A DNA stretch of 64,000 nucleotides from Sulfurimonas hydrogeniphila (lineage in GTDB: Bacteria > Campylobacterota > Campylobacteria > Campylobacterales > Sulfurimonadaceae), in NCBI RefSeq assembly GCF_009068765.1, contig NZ_CP035534.1, forward strand, positions 2,232,001-2,296,000, read 5' to 3'. Shown one piece after another: positions 40,591-51,103 of the stretch. The translations under genes were made by a program, and so were the position numbers. The notes under the pieces were generated by a model. It did not search any database, was not told the DNA's origin, and saw only the letters and a program-made list of their open reading frames with translations. Each line of letters opens with the position of its first letter. Within the stretch, counting starts at the first letter, position 1.

Positions 40591-42087
40591 ATGAAAATCA
40601 TACTGACAACTTTAAATTCACGCTTTACACACAGTGCCATAGGGCTTCGCTATTTGTATGCAAATATGCAGGAACTCCAACAGGACACGACTATACTCGA
40701 ATTCAGCATCAATGATGCCATCCAGACGATTGCAGAGAAACTCCTTCTCTCGCAGCCTGACATTATAGGCATAGGCGTGTATATCTGGAATGCCAAAGAG
40801 GTGCACGAACTTATTCACATCCTGAAAAAAGTTTCACCCCAGACACTTGTAATTCTCGGAGGTCCCGAAGTGAGCTACCTGCCTTTTCGTGTCAACTTTG
40901 ATGATGCCGACTACATCATACAGGGTGAAGGCGATCTGGCTTTTTACCGGCTGTGCAAAAATATTCAGGAAGAGCGTCCTGCCGAGAAAATCATAAAAAT
41001 GACCTTGCCCGATCTCAAAGCTATTCAGCTTCCTTACATGTACTACACAGACGAGGACATAAAGAACCGTTATATTTATGTGGAAATATCAAGAGGCTGT
41101 CCTTTTGAATGTGAATTTTGCCTCTCTTCCATGGATGAAAAAGTACGTGCCTTTGATCTTGATGCAGTTTTAGCCGAATTTGACAAGCTTTGGCAAAGGG
41201 GTGCCAGGAACTTCAAGTTCGTCGACAGAACCTTTAATCTCAACATGAAAGCGGCAAACAAAATCTTGGACTTTTTTTTAGAAAAAGAGCCGCCCTATTT
41301 TGCCCATTTTGAAGTTATTCCAGACCATTTTCCCCTCTCTTTGCGGGAAAAAATAAAACGTTTTCCTCACGGTGCGCTGCAGCTTGAAATCGGCATACAG
41401 ACACTCAACCCAAAAATTGCAAACAATATCTCCAGACAACTCAAACTCGACAAAATAAAAGACAACATCGGCTTTTTGCAAAATGAGACAACGGCGCATA
41501 TTCATCTTGACCTGATCGTGGGGCTTCCTGGGGAGAGTTTGCAGAGTTTTGGACGCAACCTTGATGAGCTGATGCGCATCAGCAGCTGTGAAATCCAGAT
41601 AGGCATCCTGAAAAAACTCTCCGGCACGCACATCAGCCGTCACGACAGGGAAGAGGGCATGGTTTACAGCGACATTCCGCCCTATGATATTTTAAAAAAC
41701 AACAAACTCAGCTTCAACGATATACAGATTATGAAACGCTTTGCACGCTTTTGGGATTTGTATTACAACAGCGGAAATTTCAAAACAACGCTCCCGCTGT
41801 TATGGCAGAATGAAAGTGTGTATGAAAATTTTTATGCTTTTGGACTCTGGATTTACGAACAGACAGATTCGACATGGAAAATCTCTCTGCAAAGACAGGG
41901 CGAACTGCTTTTTTCCTATTTACATGTAAAGAAAAAGATAACCGAAGAGGAAATCGCAGAGTATATGCTTCAGGATATGATGAAGTTAAAAGGCAGAGCA
42001 ATCCCCGCATACCTCAAGCCCTATGCAAAAGAGTTTCACCCAGAGGCAAAAATGGGAACTTCCGGATTTAACAAAAGGCAGGCTTAG
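40591..42087 (+). CDS. B12-binding-domain radical SAM protein (DUF4080 type)
   Basis: 498 residues. N-terminal cobalamin-binding-like domain (1-140) with IIGIGVYIWNAKEVHELIHI and VILGGPEVSYLP; radical SAM core with EISRGCPFECEFCLSS (CxxxCxxC), FKFVDRTFNLN, LQLEIGIQTLNPKIANNISR and DLIVGLPGESLQSFG; C-terminal DUF4080-like part. Resembles a methylthiolase or methyltransferase class B enzyme; the substrate is unknown. Confidence 0.88.
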   Translation: MKIILTTLNSRFTHSAIGLRYLYANMQELQQDTTILEFSINDAIQTIAEKLLLSQPDIIGIGVYIWNAKEVHELIHILKKVSPQTLVILGGPEVSYLPFRVNFDDADYIIQGEGDLAFYRLCKNIQEERPAEKIIKMTLPDLKAIQLPYMYYTDEDIKNRYIYVEISRGCPFECEFCLSSMDEKVRAFDLDAVLAEFDKLWQRGARNFKFVDRTFNLNMKAANKILDFFLEKEPPYFAHFEVIPDHFPLSLREKIKRFPHGALQLEIGIQTLNPKIANNISRQLKLDKIKDNIGFLQNETTAHIHLDLIVGLPGESLQSFGRNLDELMRISSCEIQIGILKKLSGTHISRHDREEGMVYSDIPPYDILKNNKLSFNDIQIMKRFARFWDLYYNSGNFKTTLPLLWQNESVYENFYAFGLWIYEQTDSTWKISLQRQGELLFSYLHVKKKITEEEIAEYMLQDMMKLKGRAIPAYLKPYAKEFHPEAKMGTSGFNKRQA

Positions 42088-42097
42088 GCTTTTGCAC

Positions 42098-42395
42098 CCT
42101 GACAGTCGGCACTAAAGTACCGATTCCAAAGAGCTGAGCAGAGTTTTGGAACCCCTCCTTTAGGGTGGGCTGAGAGTGGCATGAAAGAAACAACAGTCGG
42201 CACTGCAGAAAAAAATTTAGTTTTTTTCACAAGTCACGCTTTAGCGTTAGAAAGTACCGATTCCCAGATTTTCGGAACCTAGGTTTTAACCTAGGCCTTA
42301 GTTTTGAAAGACACAAAGCCCGCACTGAAGTACGGGTTCCGAAAAAGCCGCTTAACTTAATGGCATTGGTACTTCAGTACCGGTTCCGAGAAAGC
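42098..42395. repeat. Intergenic hairpin repeats with a nested loop insert
   Basis: About six hairpins: at 42106-42121 (CGGCAC-TAAA-GTACCG), a degenerate CCCCTCC/GGGTGGG at about 42154, one whose loop holds the 50-base insert (42204-42253), a perfect CCTAGGTT/AACCTAGG at about 42276-42294, CCCGCAC-TGAA-GTACGGG (about 42319) and GGTAC-TTCA-GTACC (about 42369). Lies in the 3' gap between the converging radical SAM and HD-GYP genes. Confidence 0.9.
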
Positions 42396-42424
42396 ATTAA
42401 TTTTCTTCACTTACCTGGAAGATA

Positions 42425-43921
42425 TCAAAGTTTTTCCAAATCATCTACACTTATACTCTTTTGGGTGTCAAGAGTGAGATTCAGTATGTCTGATTCTATA
42501 ATAGTGTTGTCTAAAATGGCATTGATTTTCTGCTCTATTTTTTTCATATTGCACTCTCCGTTATCAAGGAGGGCAAAATCATCGCCAAAAATTCTAAAAA
42601 CCATAGAGAGGTCAAAACAGTTTTGTAAAGATTTGGCAATTTTCACCAAAACAGTGTCTCCCTCTTTCCATCCGGATTCTTTGTTGTAACGCGAAAAATT
42701 TTTCAATCGCAACAGATGCAGCTGTGTGTATTTTTTTTCATAAGAGTTTTGCAGCAACATTACATCGAGATAGCTCTGATTGTACAGATCGGTCAGGTTG
42801 TCCTTGTAAAAATAGGCAAATCGTTCCTTTTCTATATCTGTATGGGGCAACTGATTGATATTTTTGTCTACAACCACATCTTTAAGCGCCTCGAGTGTTG
42901 CTTTGACTGCATCCCTGTCGTACTGCACACCACTGAGGCGTTCTATCTCATCGAGTGCTTCTTTGGGTGTTTTTCTGCCTTTGTATATTCTGTTGGTTGT
43001 CATGGCATCAAAACAGTCGGCAATCATCATCACTTTTGCAAGAGTGTCAATTTCATTGGCGGCAATGCCTCTTGGGTATCCGCTGCCGTCACATCGCTCA
43101 TGATGATCACGGACTATATCTGCCAGCTCCTCGTACATAGGAATATTTGCCAAAAGCCTGTAGCCGACCTGAGGATGCTCCTGAATCAGTTTATACTCCA
43201 GATCATTGAGTTTTTTTGGCTTTAAAAGGACAACATCCGGTGTGACAATCTTGCCGATATCATGCAAAATTCCCGCCTGATAGACTTTTTCGCACTCTTT
43301 TTTGGAGAGTCCCATCTTTTGGGCTATCATTTTAGAGTATTTGGCAACTCTTTGGGAATGCCCCGCCGTATAGGTATCTCTCTCTTCTATAAGTTTGACC
43401 ATTGCCAAAAGAGTTTTTTCATAATTGTCATGCTGAAACTGCATCATAGCACTCAGTTCGGCTGTTTTTTGCTCCACCATACGCTGCAGGGACTTTTTGT
43501 ACGCTTCATTCTCCTGCATGACTTCTAGTTTTTCACTTACCTTGTAGAGTTCGTAATTCAGCTGCTCATAATCAAAAGGTTTGATTATATAGCCGTCAAC
43601 CCCTATTTTAATAGCCTGAGACATATAGTCCGAACCGCTGTGTGCGGTTGTTATCAGTATAGCCTGATTCGGATTTATCTCTCTTATTTTTTTGAGCATC
43701 TCTATACCGTCCATTTTAGGCATGGACAGATCTGTAATCACGATGTCAAACTGCCCCTTCTTATAGAGCTGTAAACCCTCCAGCCCGTCTTTTGCAGTCG
43801 TCACATGTGTAAAAAAATTCTTCAAATAGCCCGTGAGTGCAGTTTGCACAGCCATATCATCTTCTACATATAAAACTTTAAATTTTCTTGCCAATGATTG
43901 TAATGCTTTTAAATTTATCAT
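42425..43921 (-). CDS. Response regulator with HD-GYP and a degenerate GGDEF domain
   Basis: 498 residues. Receiver (about 14-135): LYVEDDMAV, phospho-site in IVITDLSMPKMDGIEML, Lys in GYIIKPFDY. HD-GYP (about 175-345): AGILHDIGKIVTPDVVLLKP, IVRDHHERCDGSGYPRGI, complete metal-binding set. The C-terminal 140 residues look like a GGDEF with FRIFGDDFALLDN in place of GGDEF, so probably inactive. Predicted c-di-GMP phosphodiesterase under two-component control. Confidence 0.9.
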   Translation of the reverse strand: MINLKALQSLARKFKVLYVEDDMAVQTALTGYLKNFFTHVTTAKDGLEGLQLYKKGQFDIVITDLSMPKMDGIEMLKKIREINPNQAILITTAHSGSDYMSQAIKIGVDGYIIKPFDYEQLNYELYKVSEKLEVMQENEAYKKSLQRMVEQKTAELSAMMQFQHDNYEKTLLAMVKLIEERDTYTAGHSQRVAKYSKMIAQKMGLSKKECEKVYQAGILHDIGKIVTPDVVLLKPKKLNDLEYKLIQEHPQVGYRLLANIPMYEELADIVRDHHERCDGSGYPRGIAANEIDTLAKVMMIADCFDAMTTNRIYKGRKTPKEALDEIERLSGVQYDRDAVKATLEALKDVVVDKNINQLPHTDIEKERFAYFYKDNLTDLYNQSYLDVMLLQNSYEKKYTQLHLLRLKNFSRYNKESGWKEGDTVLVKIAKSLQNCFDLSMVFRIFGDDFALLDNGECNMKKIEQKINAILDNTIIESDILNLTLDTQKSISVDDLEKL

Positions 43922-43993
43922 ACACTAATCTTATCAAAATTATGCTAATATTAAGAAATAAAAGCTTTCGTTTCAGCTACAAGGCAGAGAAAT

Positions 43994-46900
43994 ATGAAAA
44001 ATTCTGTATTTATCGGGATAGGTGCGAGTGCCGGAGGGTTACAGGCTTTAAAAGAGCTGTTTCCTCTGCTGCCCACAGACCAGGAGTATGTCTATATAAT
44101 TGCCCAGCATCTTGACCCGCATAAAAAAAGTGCCCTGGCCGAAATATTAACCGCATATACGGTTATGCCTGTCTCTCTCATCACAAAAGACCAGCAGTTT
44201 TTGCCAAACAATGTCTATGTTGTTCCTCCGGGATACAACCTCATCTACACACGCCACCGACTGCTCCTTGAAAAAGCACCCGATACTCCCCATATTCCGA
44301 CGCCTTCTATCGATGTATTTTTCAAAGCGCTCAGCAGTTACAAAAAAGAAAACTGCCTCGGCATCGTCATCAGCGGGACAGGACATGACGGAACTGCGGG
44401 TGTGAGAACCATCAAAGAAAACGGCGGGATCACCGTCGCCCAGTCTCCCAAAGAAGCCCAGTACCCGGAGATGCCGCAATATGCGATTGCAAGCGGTTTC
44501 ATTGACTATATATTTGAGGTAAAAGAGATCGCCAAAAATCTTGTAAACATCGTGCATACCGCACCTGAACCTTTTATGAAGATTGTAAAACTTCTCAAAG
44601 GAAAAGAGTCCCTTGACATACAAAAGTATAAAAAAGAGACTATTATGAGACGACTGAGCAAACGCATGCTTCTGAATAAATGCGCAACGCTTGAAGAGTA
44701 TATTGACTATATCAATGCCTATCCGGATGAGTTGCATCTGCTGTATCAAAACATCCTTATCGGGGTTACAGAGTTTTTCAGAGACGAAAAATCCTTTGAA
44801 GCACTCAAGCAGCATCTTGAAGAGTATCTCTCTGACAAGCCAGACAGCTATGATCTGAGAGTCTGGTCTGTTGCCTGCTCTACAGGAGAAGAGGCTTACT
44901 CTCTGGCTGTCACCATTGACCAAATCAAAAAAAAGCTCAAAAAAAATTTCGATGTTCATATTTTTGCCACAGACATTGACGAAAAAGCACTTGACATTGC
45001 AAAAAAAGGGATCTACTCCAAAAAAGCACTCCAAAAGACTCCAAAGAAAATACGCAAAGAGTATTTTGTTCCCTTGGACGGAGCCTACAAGGTCAAAGAG
45101 TCTATTCGTTCTCAGATTATTTTTACAAAACACAATGTTTTATGCGATCCGCCTTTTATCAATCAGGATATTATCAGCTGCAGAAATTTTCTTATCTATA
45201 TTTTGCCTGAGGTCCAGGAGGATCTTTTTGTGCTCTTTCATTATGCGCTCAAAGAAAAAGGTCTCTTGTTTTTAGGCTCCTCGGAATCAACACTTACAAG
45301 CGTTGCCTATTTTAAAACGCTCAACCAGGAGCATAAGATTTACATCAAAGAGCAGCTTGAGAATCCTCCAAGAATCTCTTCGCACTACTTTTCAACACAT
45401 ACACATGCCAAACAGAACCTCTCGGAAGTAAAAACATTTACCCTCAAAGATATCAACATACAAGAAGAGATAACAAATACCATATTTGAACTTTTCTCTT
45501 CGGAGTGCATTATCGTCGATACAAATTTCACCATTGTCTACAAACAGGGAAACAACCCTTTTTTAGAGCTTAATGACGGTTTTGTGACTTTGAATATTGT
45601 CGAAAACCTGAAAAAAGAGCTGCAGTACAGCGTCAAAAAGATTCTTGATCAGACTGCAAAAAGCGCAAAAGTGCAGAGTACAAAATTTATCGAAGTCAAA
45701 CTCGGCGAGGACAGGCAGAGCTTTGTCAAAGTGATTGCCACTCCTTTTGCGAACAAACATGACGCTGTTTTTATTTTACTCTACTTTCAGGAACTCAATG
45801 CCAACAATCTGGAGTTCAACACCCGAGAAATAGTCCTGCCAAACGAATCGTATGTGATAGAAAACCTTACAAACCGGGTGCAGGAGCTCCAGGAGGACAA
45901 TCATGCTCTTTTGGATGAGCTGATGCTTTCCAAAGAGAATATGCAACTGCTCAATGAAGAGCTCCAAAGTGCCAACGAAGAGTTGCAAAGTGCCAACGAA
46001 GAGCTCGAAACTTCCAACGAAGAGCTGCAAAGCTCCAATGAAGAGCTGCAGGTATCCATCACAAATGAGCAGAAGATGCAAAGGCAGCTCTCTTTGATTT
46101 TGAATTCCACGCATGACGGTATCATCGGGCTTGATCTGCAGGGGTGCCATACTTTTGTCAATGAAGCTGCCCTTACAATGCTGGGCTACACAGAGGATGA
46201 GCTGCTTGGGAAAAACGCCCACAGAATCTGGCATCATACAAAACCCGACGGCAGCCACTACCCTCTTGATGAGTGTACCCTGCATCTGCATCTCATCAAA
46301 GGTATTTCTATCCGTAAAGAGGAACTTTTTTTCAAAAAAGACGGCACTCCTTTTAATGTTGAAGTGCTGCAGAATCCTATTATAGAAGATGGAAAAGTCA
46401 ACGGGGCTGTGCTCTCTTTTCATGACATCACACAAAAGAAAAAACTGCTCCAAGAGGCTGAGTATGAGCACAAAATGAACGATTTGTATCTCAACTCAAC
46501 AGAAACAATAGTGCTGATTTTGGATCTTCACGGAAGCGTACAGATGATAAACAACAGTGGTTCCAAACTGCTCAGGCTGCCAAAAAAGAAGATACTCGGC
46601 AAAAACTTCATTCAGCATTTTGTACCAAAATCAATACAGCCGAAGATGCAGAATATTTTTGATGCCATTGTCTCTCAAAAAGCAAAAGCTGCCAAAGAGT
46701 ACAAAAGTCAACTGCTGGATGCAGAGGGCAACGAGCACACTGTATCATGGCGAAATACCTGCATCAAAGACAAAGACGGCAATATCATCAACATAATAAG
46801 TTCCGGTGTAGACATAACCGACCAGGAAACGCTCACAGAAAAGCTTTACGAACAGGAGCATCTTTACAAACTGACTTTTGAAGAGGCAGACATAGGCATA

Positions 46901-48319
46901 GCGCATGTCTCCCTTGAGGGAAAATGGATAGATACCAATGAATACCTCACAAAACTCCTGGGATACACAAAGCAGGAGTTCAAAAACATGCATGTCTCCG
47001 ACATCACTTTTGCCCAGGACAGAGATACAGACAGATACATGCTTGAACAACTGCAAAACAATGAAAAAAAATCATACCATATTGAGAAGCGTTATATCCA
47101 TAAAAACGGCACTGTCATCTGGGTAAGTCTGGCAGTGGTGCTTTTAGTCGACGAACAGAAAAAACCGCTTTATCTGCTCAAAATAATTCGGGACATATCA
47201 CAACTCAAGCTTTTAATGTACCAGCTGGAAGTCGAAAAGAACAGATTTGAAAAAATGATAGAGTTTACACCCATTCCTTTGATGCTCTACAATGCAAACG
47301 GGGAAATTTTAATGCTCAACAGAATTTTTCAAGAAACCACAGGCTATACCCTCAGCGAAATTCCGACAATCGAAAAAATGCTGAAAAAACTCTTTGTTCA
47401 CGAAGAGGAAAAGAGTATGAAAAGCATTAGGCAATACTACAAAAACCCTCTAAAAGAGCCCAAACAACAACAGAGTATTACCACAAAATCAAAAGAGCAG
47501 AGAGTCGGAGTTTTGCATGCCGTCAAACTTGACGACCAGTACAACGGCAATGAAACCCTGTACCTCATAGCCATTGTTGATATCACCGATATACAGAGAA
47601 AAGACGAACTGATGATTTCACAGTCCCGTCAGGCAGCCATGGGCGACATGCTCTCCATGATAGCCCATCAGTGGAGACAGCCTTTGAGTGTGATCTCCAT
47701 GGTCGCAAACAATATTCAGGTACAGCTGGATCTGCAGGGAAATGTTGATGCAAAATCTCTGCAGGAACTCATTCATACACTCAACGGACAGACGCAATAC
47801 CTTTCGCACACCATTGATGACTTTAGAAACTTTTTCCAGCCTGACAAAAAGAAAGAGCTTGTCACGGCAGATACTGTTTTGAAAAAACTCACACATCTTG
47901 TTGAAAAATCTTTAGAGAACAATGCCATCACACTCTCCCTTCCGCAAAACAGCGATATTGAATTCTGTACCTATCAAAATCAGCTTCTGCAGGTCCTTAT
48001 AAATATACTCAACAATGCAAAAGATGCCATTAAAGAGAACACAAGAGAGGGAGGCCGCATCAGTATAAATGTGACAACATCAGAGCAGGAAATTCTCTTT
48101 GATATTTGTGACAACGGAGGAGGCATAAAACCGAAAATACTCAAAAAACTCGGAGAGCCCTATGTCACATCAAAATCCAAAAACGGCACAGGACTTGGCA
48201 TATATATGTCCAAAATTATTGTAGAAAAACATCTTGGGGGAAAACTTTCATGGAAAAGTGATACCGAGGGGAGCTGTTTTTCACTTTTGCTGCCACTGGA
48301 TACAGTGTGTGAGTCTTAA
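43994..48319 (+). CDS. CheB-CheR-PAS-histidine kinase fusion
   Basis: 1441 residues. CheB methylesterase (about 1-190): VFIGIGASAGGLQALKELFP, IIAQHLDPHKKS, ISGTGHDGTAGV. CheR methyltransferase (about 205-465): MRRLSKRMLL, RVWSVACSTGEEAYSLAVTI, FATDIDEKALDIAKKGIY. A coiled coil (about 625-700) of repeating N-E-E-L-Q heptads; four PAS domains (about 700-1210); HisKA with MIAHQWRQPLSVISMVANNI and HATPase with INILNNAKDAIKEN and GTGLGIYMSKIIVEKH. No receiver domain. Such fusions couple methylation-type signalling to a kinase; the input is unknown. Confidence 0.93.
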   Translation: MKNSVFIGIGASAGGLQALKELFPLLPTDQEYVYIIAQHLDPHKKSALAEILTAYTVMPVSLITKDQQFLPNNVYVVPPGYNLIYTRHRLLLEKAPDTPHIPTPSIDVFFKALSSYKKENCLGIVISGTGHDGTAGVRTIKENGGITVAQSPKEAQYPEMPQYAIASGFIDYIFEVKEIAKNLVNIVHTAPEPFMKIVKLLKGKESLDIQKYKKETIMRRLSKRMLLNKCATLEEYIDYINAYPDELHLLYQNILIGVTEFFRDEKSFEALKQHLEEYLSDKPDSYDLRVWSVACSTGEEAYSLAVTIDQIKKKLKKNFDVHIFATDIDEKALDIAKKGIYSKKALQKTPKKIRKEYFVPLDGAYKVKESIRSQIIFTKHNVLCDPPFINQDIISCRNFLIYILPEVQEDLFVLFHYALKEKGLLFLGSSESTLTSVAYFKTLNQEHKIYIKEQLENPPRISSHYFSTHTHAKQNLSEVKTFTLKDINIQEEITNTIFELFSSECIIVDTNFTIVYKQGNNPFLELNDGFVTLNIVENLKKELQYSVKKILDQTAKSAKVQSTKFIEVKLGEDRQSFVKVIATPFANKHDAVFILLYFQELNANNLEFNTREIVLPNESYVIENLTNRVQELQEDNHALLDELMLSKENMQLLNEELQSANEELQSANEELETSNEELQSSNEELQVSITNEQKMQRQLSLILNSTHDGIIGLDLQGCHTFVNEAALTMLGYTEDELLGKNAHRIWHHTKPDGSHYPLDECTLHLHLIKGISIRKEELFFKKDGTPFNVEVLQNPIIEDGKVNGAVLSFHDITQKKKLLQEAEYEHKMNDLYLNSTETIVLILDLHGSVQMINNSGSKLLRLPKKKILGKNFIQHFVPKSIQPKMQNIFDAIVSQKAKAAKEYKSQLLDAEGNEHTVSWRNTCIKDKDGNIINIISSGVDITDQETLTEKLYEQEHLYKLTFEEADIGIAHVSLEGKWIDTNEYLTKLLGYTKQEFKNMHVSDITFAQDRDTDRYMLEQLQNNEKKSYHIEKRYIHKNGTVIWVSLAVVLLVDEQKKPLYLLKIIRDISQLKLLMYQLEVEKNRFEKMIEFTPIPLMLYNANGEILMLNRIFQETTGYTLSEIPTIEKMLKKLFVHEEEKSMKSIRQYYKNPLKEPKQQQSITTKSKEQRVGVLHAVKLDDQYNGNETLYLIAIVDITDIQRKDELMISQSRQAAMGDMLSMIAHQWRQPLSVISMVANNIQVQLDLQGNVDAKSLQELIHTLNGQTQYLSHTIDDFRNFFQPDKKKELVTADTVLKKLTHLVEKSLENNAITLSLPQNSDIEFCTYQNQLLQVLINILNNAKDAIKENTREGGRISINVTTSEQEILFDICDNGGGIKPKILKKLGEPYVTSKSKNGTGLGIYMSKIIVEKHLGGKLSWKSDTEGSCFSLLLPLDTVCES

Positions 48320-48370
48320 TTTAACCCGGATTATGTTAAAATAACAGGAAATAAGCAAAAGGAATCAAAT

Positions 48371-49450
48371 ATGTTTGGATGTAGTGCAAAACTTGAAAAA
48401 CTTGAAAATGAATATAAAGCAAAGATAGCAGAGATGGAGGCTGAAAACAACAGGCTTTATGATGAGATTCAACAACTGAAAAATCAGCAAAGCACAAATG
48501 AGGCTTCCTTAAACACAAAAGATAAAGACTTTATTGACCTTCTTATAAAAAGTTATATCAACGGTTCACATTTTTTACAAGAAACAACTAATGAAAGCAT
48601 CCTTAATCTTGAATATACTAATGAGCTCAACGATAAAACAAACAACAGAATGCACAATATTGAAGAACAGACTGCTGAAATTACATCTACCATAGAAACA
48701 ATTCAGGAACATTCCAATACTTTGGGTGAAGATTCAAATGCACTCAATGACAGTGTTATATCTATCTCAGAAATTATCAATCTCATTAAAGATATTTCGG
48801 ATCAGACCAACCTGCTCGCACTCAACGCAGCTATAGAAGCAGCCCGTGCCGGTGAGCACGGACGCGGTTTTGCCGTTGTTGCCGATGAGGTAAGAAAACT
48901 GGCAGAACGTACACAAAAAGCGACACAGGAAGTAGAAATTAACATCAACGGACTCAAACAAAACGCAAACTCTATCATAGAGATCGGAAACACTTTTATG
49001 CAGGAAACATCAAAAGTTATGAATATAGTAGATATCTTTAGTGAAAATATTCAAAAGGTTGTCGAAAACTCAAATAACATTAAAAACAATACTCAAGGTG
49101 TTATCGCACAGCTCTATGTCAGTAAGGGTAAAATCGATCATATTGAGTTGAAAATTACTAGCTACAAAGCTATCTTCAACAAACAAATAATAAGTATACC
49201 AGATGAAAACAGTTGTCAATTTGGAACATGGTTTGCTGAAGTTGCTAACACACTGCTCAAAGGAAGTAATTTCCTTCCAAGTATTAAAAAATATCACCAG
49301 ATAGTGCATCAGGGACTCAAAAAAGCCATGCAGGAAAATGTACAAGGAAATTTTGATGTAGCACTGCAGACACTAAAAGAGGTCGAGGACGCAAGTGAAG
49401 TCGGATTCAGAGAGCTTCTCACTGCCGTAAAAGAGTCAACAGGCAGATAA
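48371..49450 (+). CDS. Soluble TlpD-like chemoreceptor with CZB domain
   Basis: 359 residues, no membrane helix. N-terminal coiled coil ([20 protein letters not shown]), signalling hairpin with [20 protein letters not shown], and a C-terminal CZB domain with [31 protein letters not shown] and [13 protein letters not shown] giving the His/Cys zinc ligands. Similar to the cytoplasmic receptor TlpD of Helicobacter, which responds to redox stress. Ribosome site AAGGAATC. Confidence 0.9.
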   Translation: MFGCSAKLEKLENEYKAKIAEMEAENNRLYDEIQQLKNQQSTNEASLNTKDKDFIDLLIKSYINGSHFLQETTNESILNLEYTNELNDKTNNRMHNIEEQTAEITSTIETIQEHSNTLGEDSNALNDSVISISEIINLIKDISDQTNLLALNAAIEAARAGEHGRGFAVVADEVRKLAERTQKATQEVEININGLKQNANSIIEIGNTFMQETSKVMNIVDIFSENIQKVVENSNNIKNNTQGVIAQLYVSKGKIDHIELKITSYKAIFNKQIISIPDENSCQFGTWFAEVANTLLKGSNFLPSIKKYHQIVHQGLKKAMQENVQGNFDVALQTLKEVEDASEVGFRELLTAVKESTGR

Positions 49451-49453
49451 AGT

Positions 49454-49897
49454 CTAAAAGCCTCTTGTATCCAAACCTTTTGTCAAGGAGTCATCCAGTT
49501 CAAGGGCATATTCAGGGTTGCGTCTGTGCAGCTCTTTGTCAAGTTTTATGATGATGTCTTTGTTCACATTGGGATGATGACAGATTCTTAAAATCAGTTC
49601 CGAATATATTTCAAATTTCGGATGAGCACGCATACCCAGTTTCTGAGGAATTTTTCCGTAATACTTCAGTATCAGTTCAACTGCTTCTTTTAGCTCCTCT
49701 GTTGTTGATTTTTTATCTTTTATAACTTCTATCAGCATATTTAAATCAGGCTTCACTTCACGTATACGCAATGGTTTTTTAGAGATTTTTCTCTTTTGCT
49801 GTTTTTTTGCATGTAAAAAATAAAAATATAAAAGGACCAAGATGCCAAGCGCTCCGCTCAAGGCAGCCAGAGATTTTATAAGAAGTGTTATATCCAT
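49454..49897 (-). CDS. Membrane-anchored hypothetical protein
   Basis: 147 residues: one N-terminal membrane helix (LIKSLAALSGALGILVLLYF), a basic stretch, then a helical soluble domain with LKEAVELILKYYGKIPQKLG and FEIYSELILRICHHPNVNKD. Not assigned to a family. Possibly the last gene of the zinc operon by direction, 14 bases after the methyltransferase gene. Confidence 0.75.
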   Translation of the reverse strand: MDITLLIKSLAALSGALGILVLLYFYFLHAKKQQKRKISKKPLRIREVKPDLNMLIEVIKDKKSTTEELKEAVELILKYYGKIPQKLGMRAHPKFEIYSELILRICHHPNVNKDIIIKLDKELHRRNPEYALELDDSLTKGLDTRGF

Positions 49898-49911
49898 TGC
49901 AGCAGCCTTTT

Positions 49912-50343
49912 TTAAAAGACAAAAGGTATTAAGCGTTTTGTCTTTTTCATATATGCAATATATGCCGGATTATGGCATTGCCACAAACTCTCTTCATAAA
50001 ACAGTTTTGCCAAAAGCGTCAGCAGCAAAAAAAGGAAAAGCACAAACTCGTAATAGGTAAAATAGATCACGGCGACACCAAACATACTCACCAAGACCGA
50101 AAGATACATAGGATGCCTCACGTATGCATATATACCGCCTGTGACCAGTTCACAATTTTCTTTTATATCGGGGCGAATATTAAAGTTTCCTCTTTTATGT
50201 TCTCTTATCGCCAAAAGTCCGATGCCTATTCCAAGACAAAGAATCACTAAACCGCTATATAAATGCTGGGTTTTTGAGCCCAAAGGCAAAATCATCAAAA
50301 ATATAATAAAAAACTGCAAACCGACCAATATCTTACTTTTCAT
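49912..50343 (-). CDS. Isoprenylcysteine/phospholipid-type methyltransferase (integral membrane)
   Basis: 143 residues, four membrane helices. ELVTGGIYAYVRHPMYLSVL and the terminal LAKLFYEESLWQCHNPAYIA match the ICMT/PEMT family, whose SAM site lies in the RHPMY and EE segments. Substrate unknown. Overlaps the zinc permease gene by 11 bases, so translationally coupled to it. Confidence 0.82.
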   Translation of the reverse strand: MKSKILVGLQFFIIFLMILPLGSKTQHLYSGLVILCLGIGIGLLAIREHKRGNFNIRPDIKENCELVTGGIYAYVRHPMYLSVLVSMFGVAVIYFTYYEFVLFLFLLLTLLAKLFYEESLWQCHNPAYIAYMKKTKRLIPFVF

Positions 50344-51103
50344 TTACTCTCTTTTTAGAACTCATTATACTGGAAATAACAACAAAAACAAGTGAAAACA
50401 AAACTGTTACAAATATAATAGCATATCCCGTCGGCAAATCTAAATAGTATGAACCAAAAAGTGCTAACACAATACTCACAGAACCAAACAGACAGGCAAA
50501 CACAAAGGGCTTTGTTTTTCTTTGGCTCAACCCTGCAAATGAAGGAGCGATAAGCAGAGCAAACACAACCAGCACACCGGCAGACTGCACAGAAGATGTC
50601 ACGGTTAACGCAAGCATTGCAAAAAATAAAAACTCTTTTTTTGCACCGCTCATTCTTGGATAAAGCACAAACATAACAAAGGCAATGCCGCTGTATAACA
50701 GCAGACTTTTATACAGGTCTTCACTTGAAGTAAAAAGAATATCTGCCGCACTGAGTTTGGAAAAAAGTTCGGTCCCCTCTGCACTTTGCGCAAGTATGAG
50801 CATTATAGAAGATATGCCCAAAGCATATAACAATCCTATAAACGCTTCAATCTTTTGTACTTTTTTTGTAGCCCAGGTAATAATTACGGCAGCCAAAAGT
50901 GCAAAAAGCAGGGTCATGGCACTTTGATACTGCGAATCCATAAATGCAACACTCAGCGCCATGCCGACAGCGGCAATCTGCCCTATCGCCAGGTCGGTAA
51001 AAACAACACCTCTTTTAATAATCTCCAAACCAAATACAGAGTGGATAAACACTAAGGCAACAGCCAGCACAAAAGCCGGCCACAGTAACTCGACTACTGA
51101 CAT
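50333..51103 (-). CDS. znuB: Zinc/manganese ABC transporter permease (ZnuB-like)
   Basis: 256 residues, about seven to eight membrane helices. HSVFGLEIIKRGVVFTDLAI, GQIAAVGMALSV, and SAGVLVVFALLIAPSFAGLS are ABC-3 family motifs. The gene overlaps the binding-protein gene by 10 bases. No ATPase (ZnuC) gene is next to it or elsewhere in the window. Confidence 0.88.
   Translation of the reverse strand: MSVVELLWPAFVLAVALVFIHSVFGLEIIKRGVVFTDLAIGQIAAVGMALSVAFMDSQYQSAMTLLFALLAAVIITWATKKVQKIEAFIGLLYALGISSIMLILAQSAEGTELFSKLSAADILFTSSEDLYKSLLLYSGIAFVMFVLYPRMSGAKKEFLFFAMLALTVTSSVQSAGVLVVFALLIAPSFAGLSQRKTKPFVFACLFGSVSIVLALFGSYYLDLPTGYAIIFVTVLFSLVFVVISSIMSSKKRVNEK

Noticed and set aside
45776-46471. 231-residue minus-strand ORF inside the CheB-CheR-kinase gene
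   Set aside because: It mirrors the repeated N-E-E-L-Q coiled coil and PAS region; no ribosome site, no recognisable domain.
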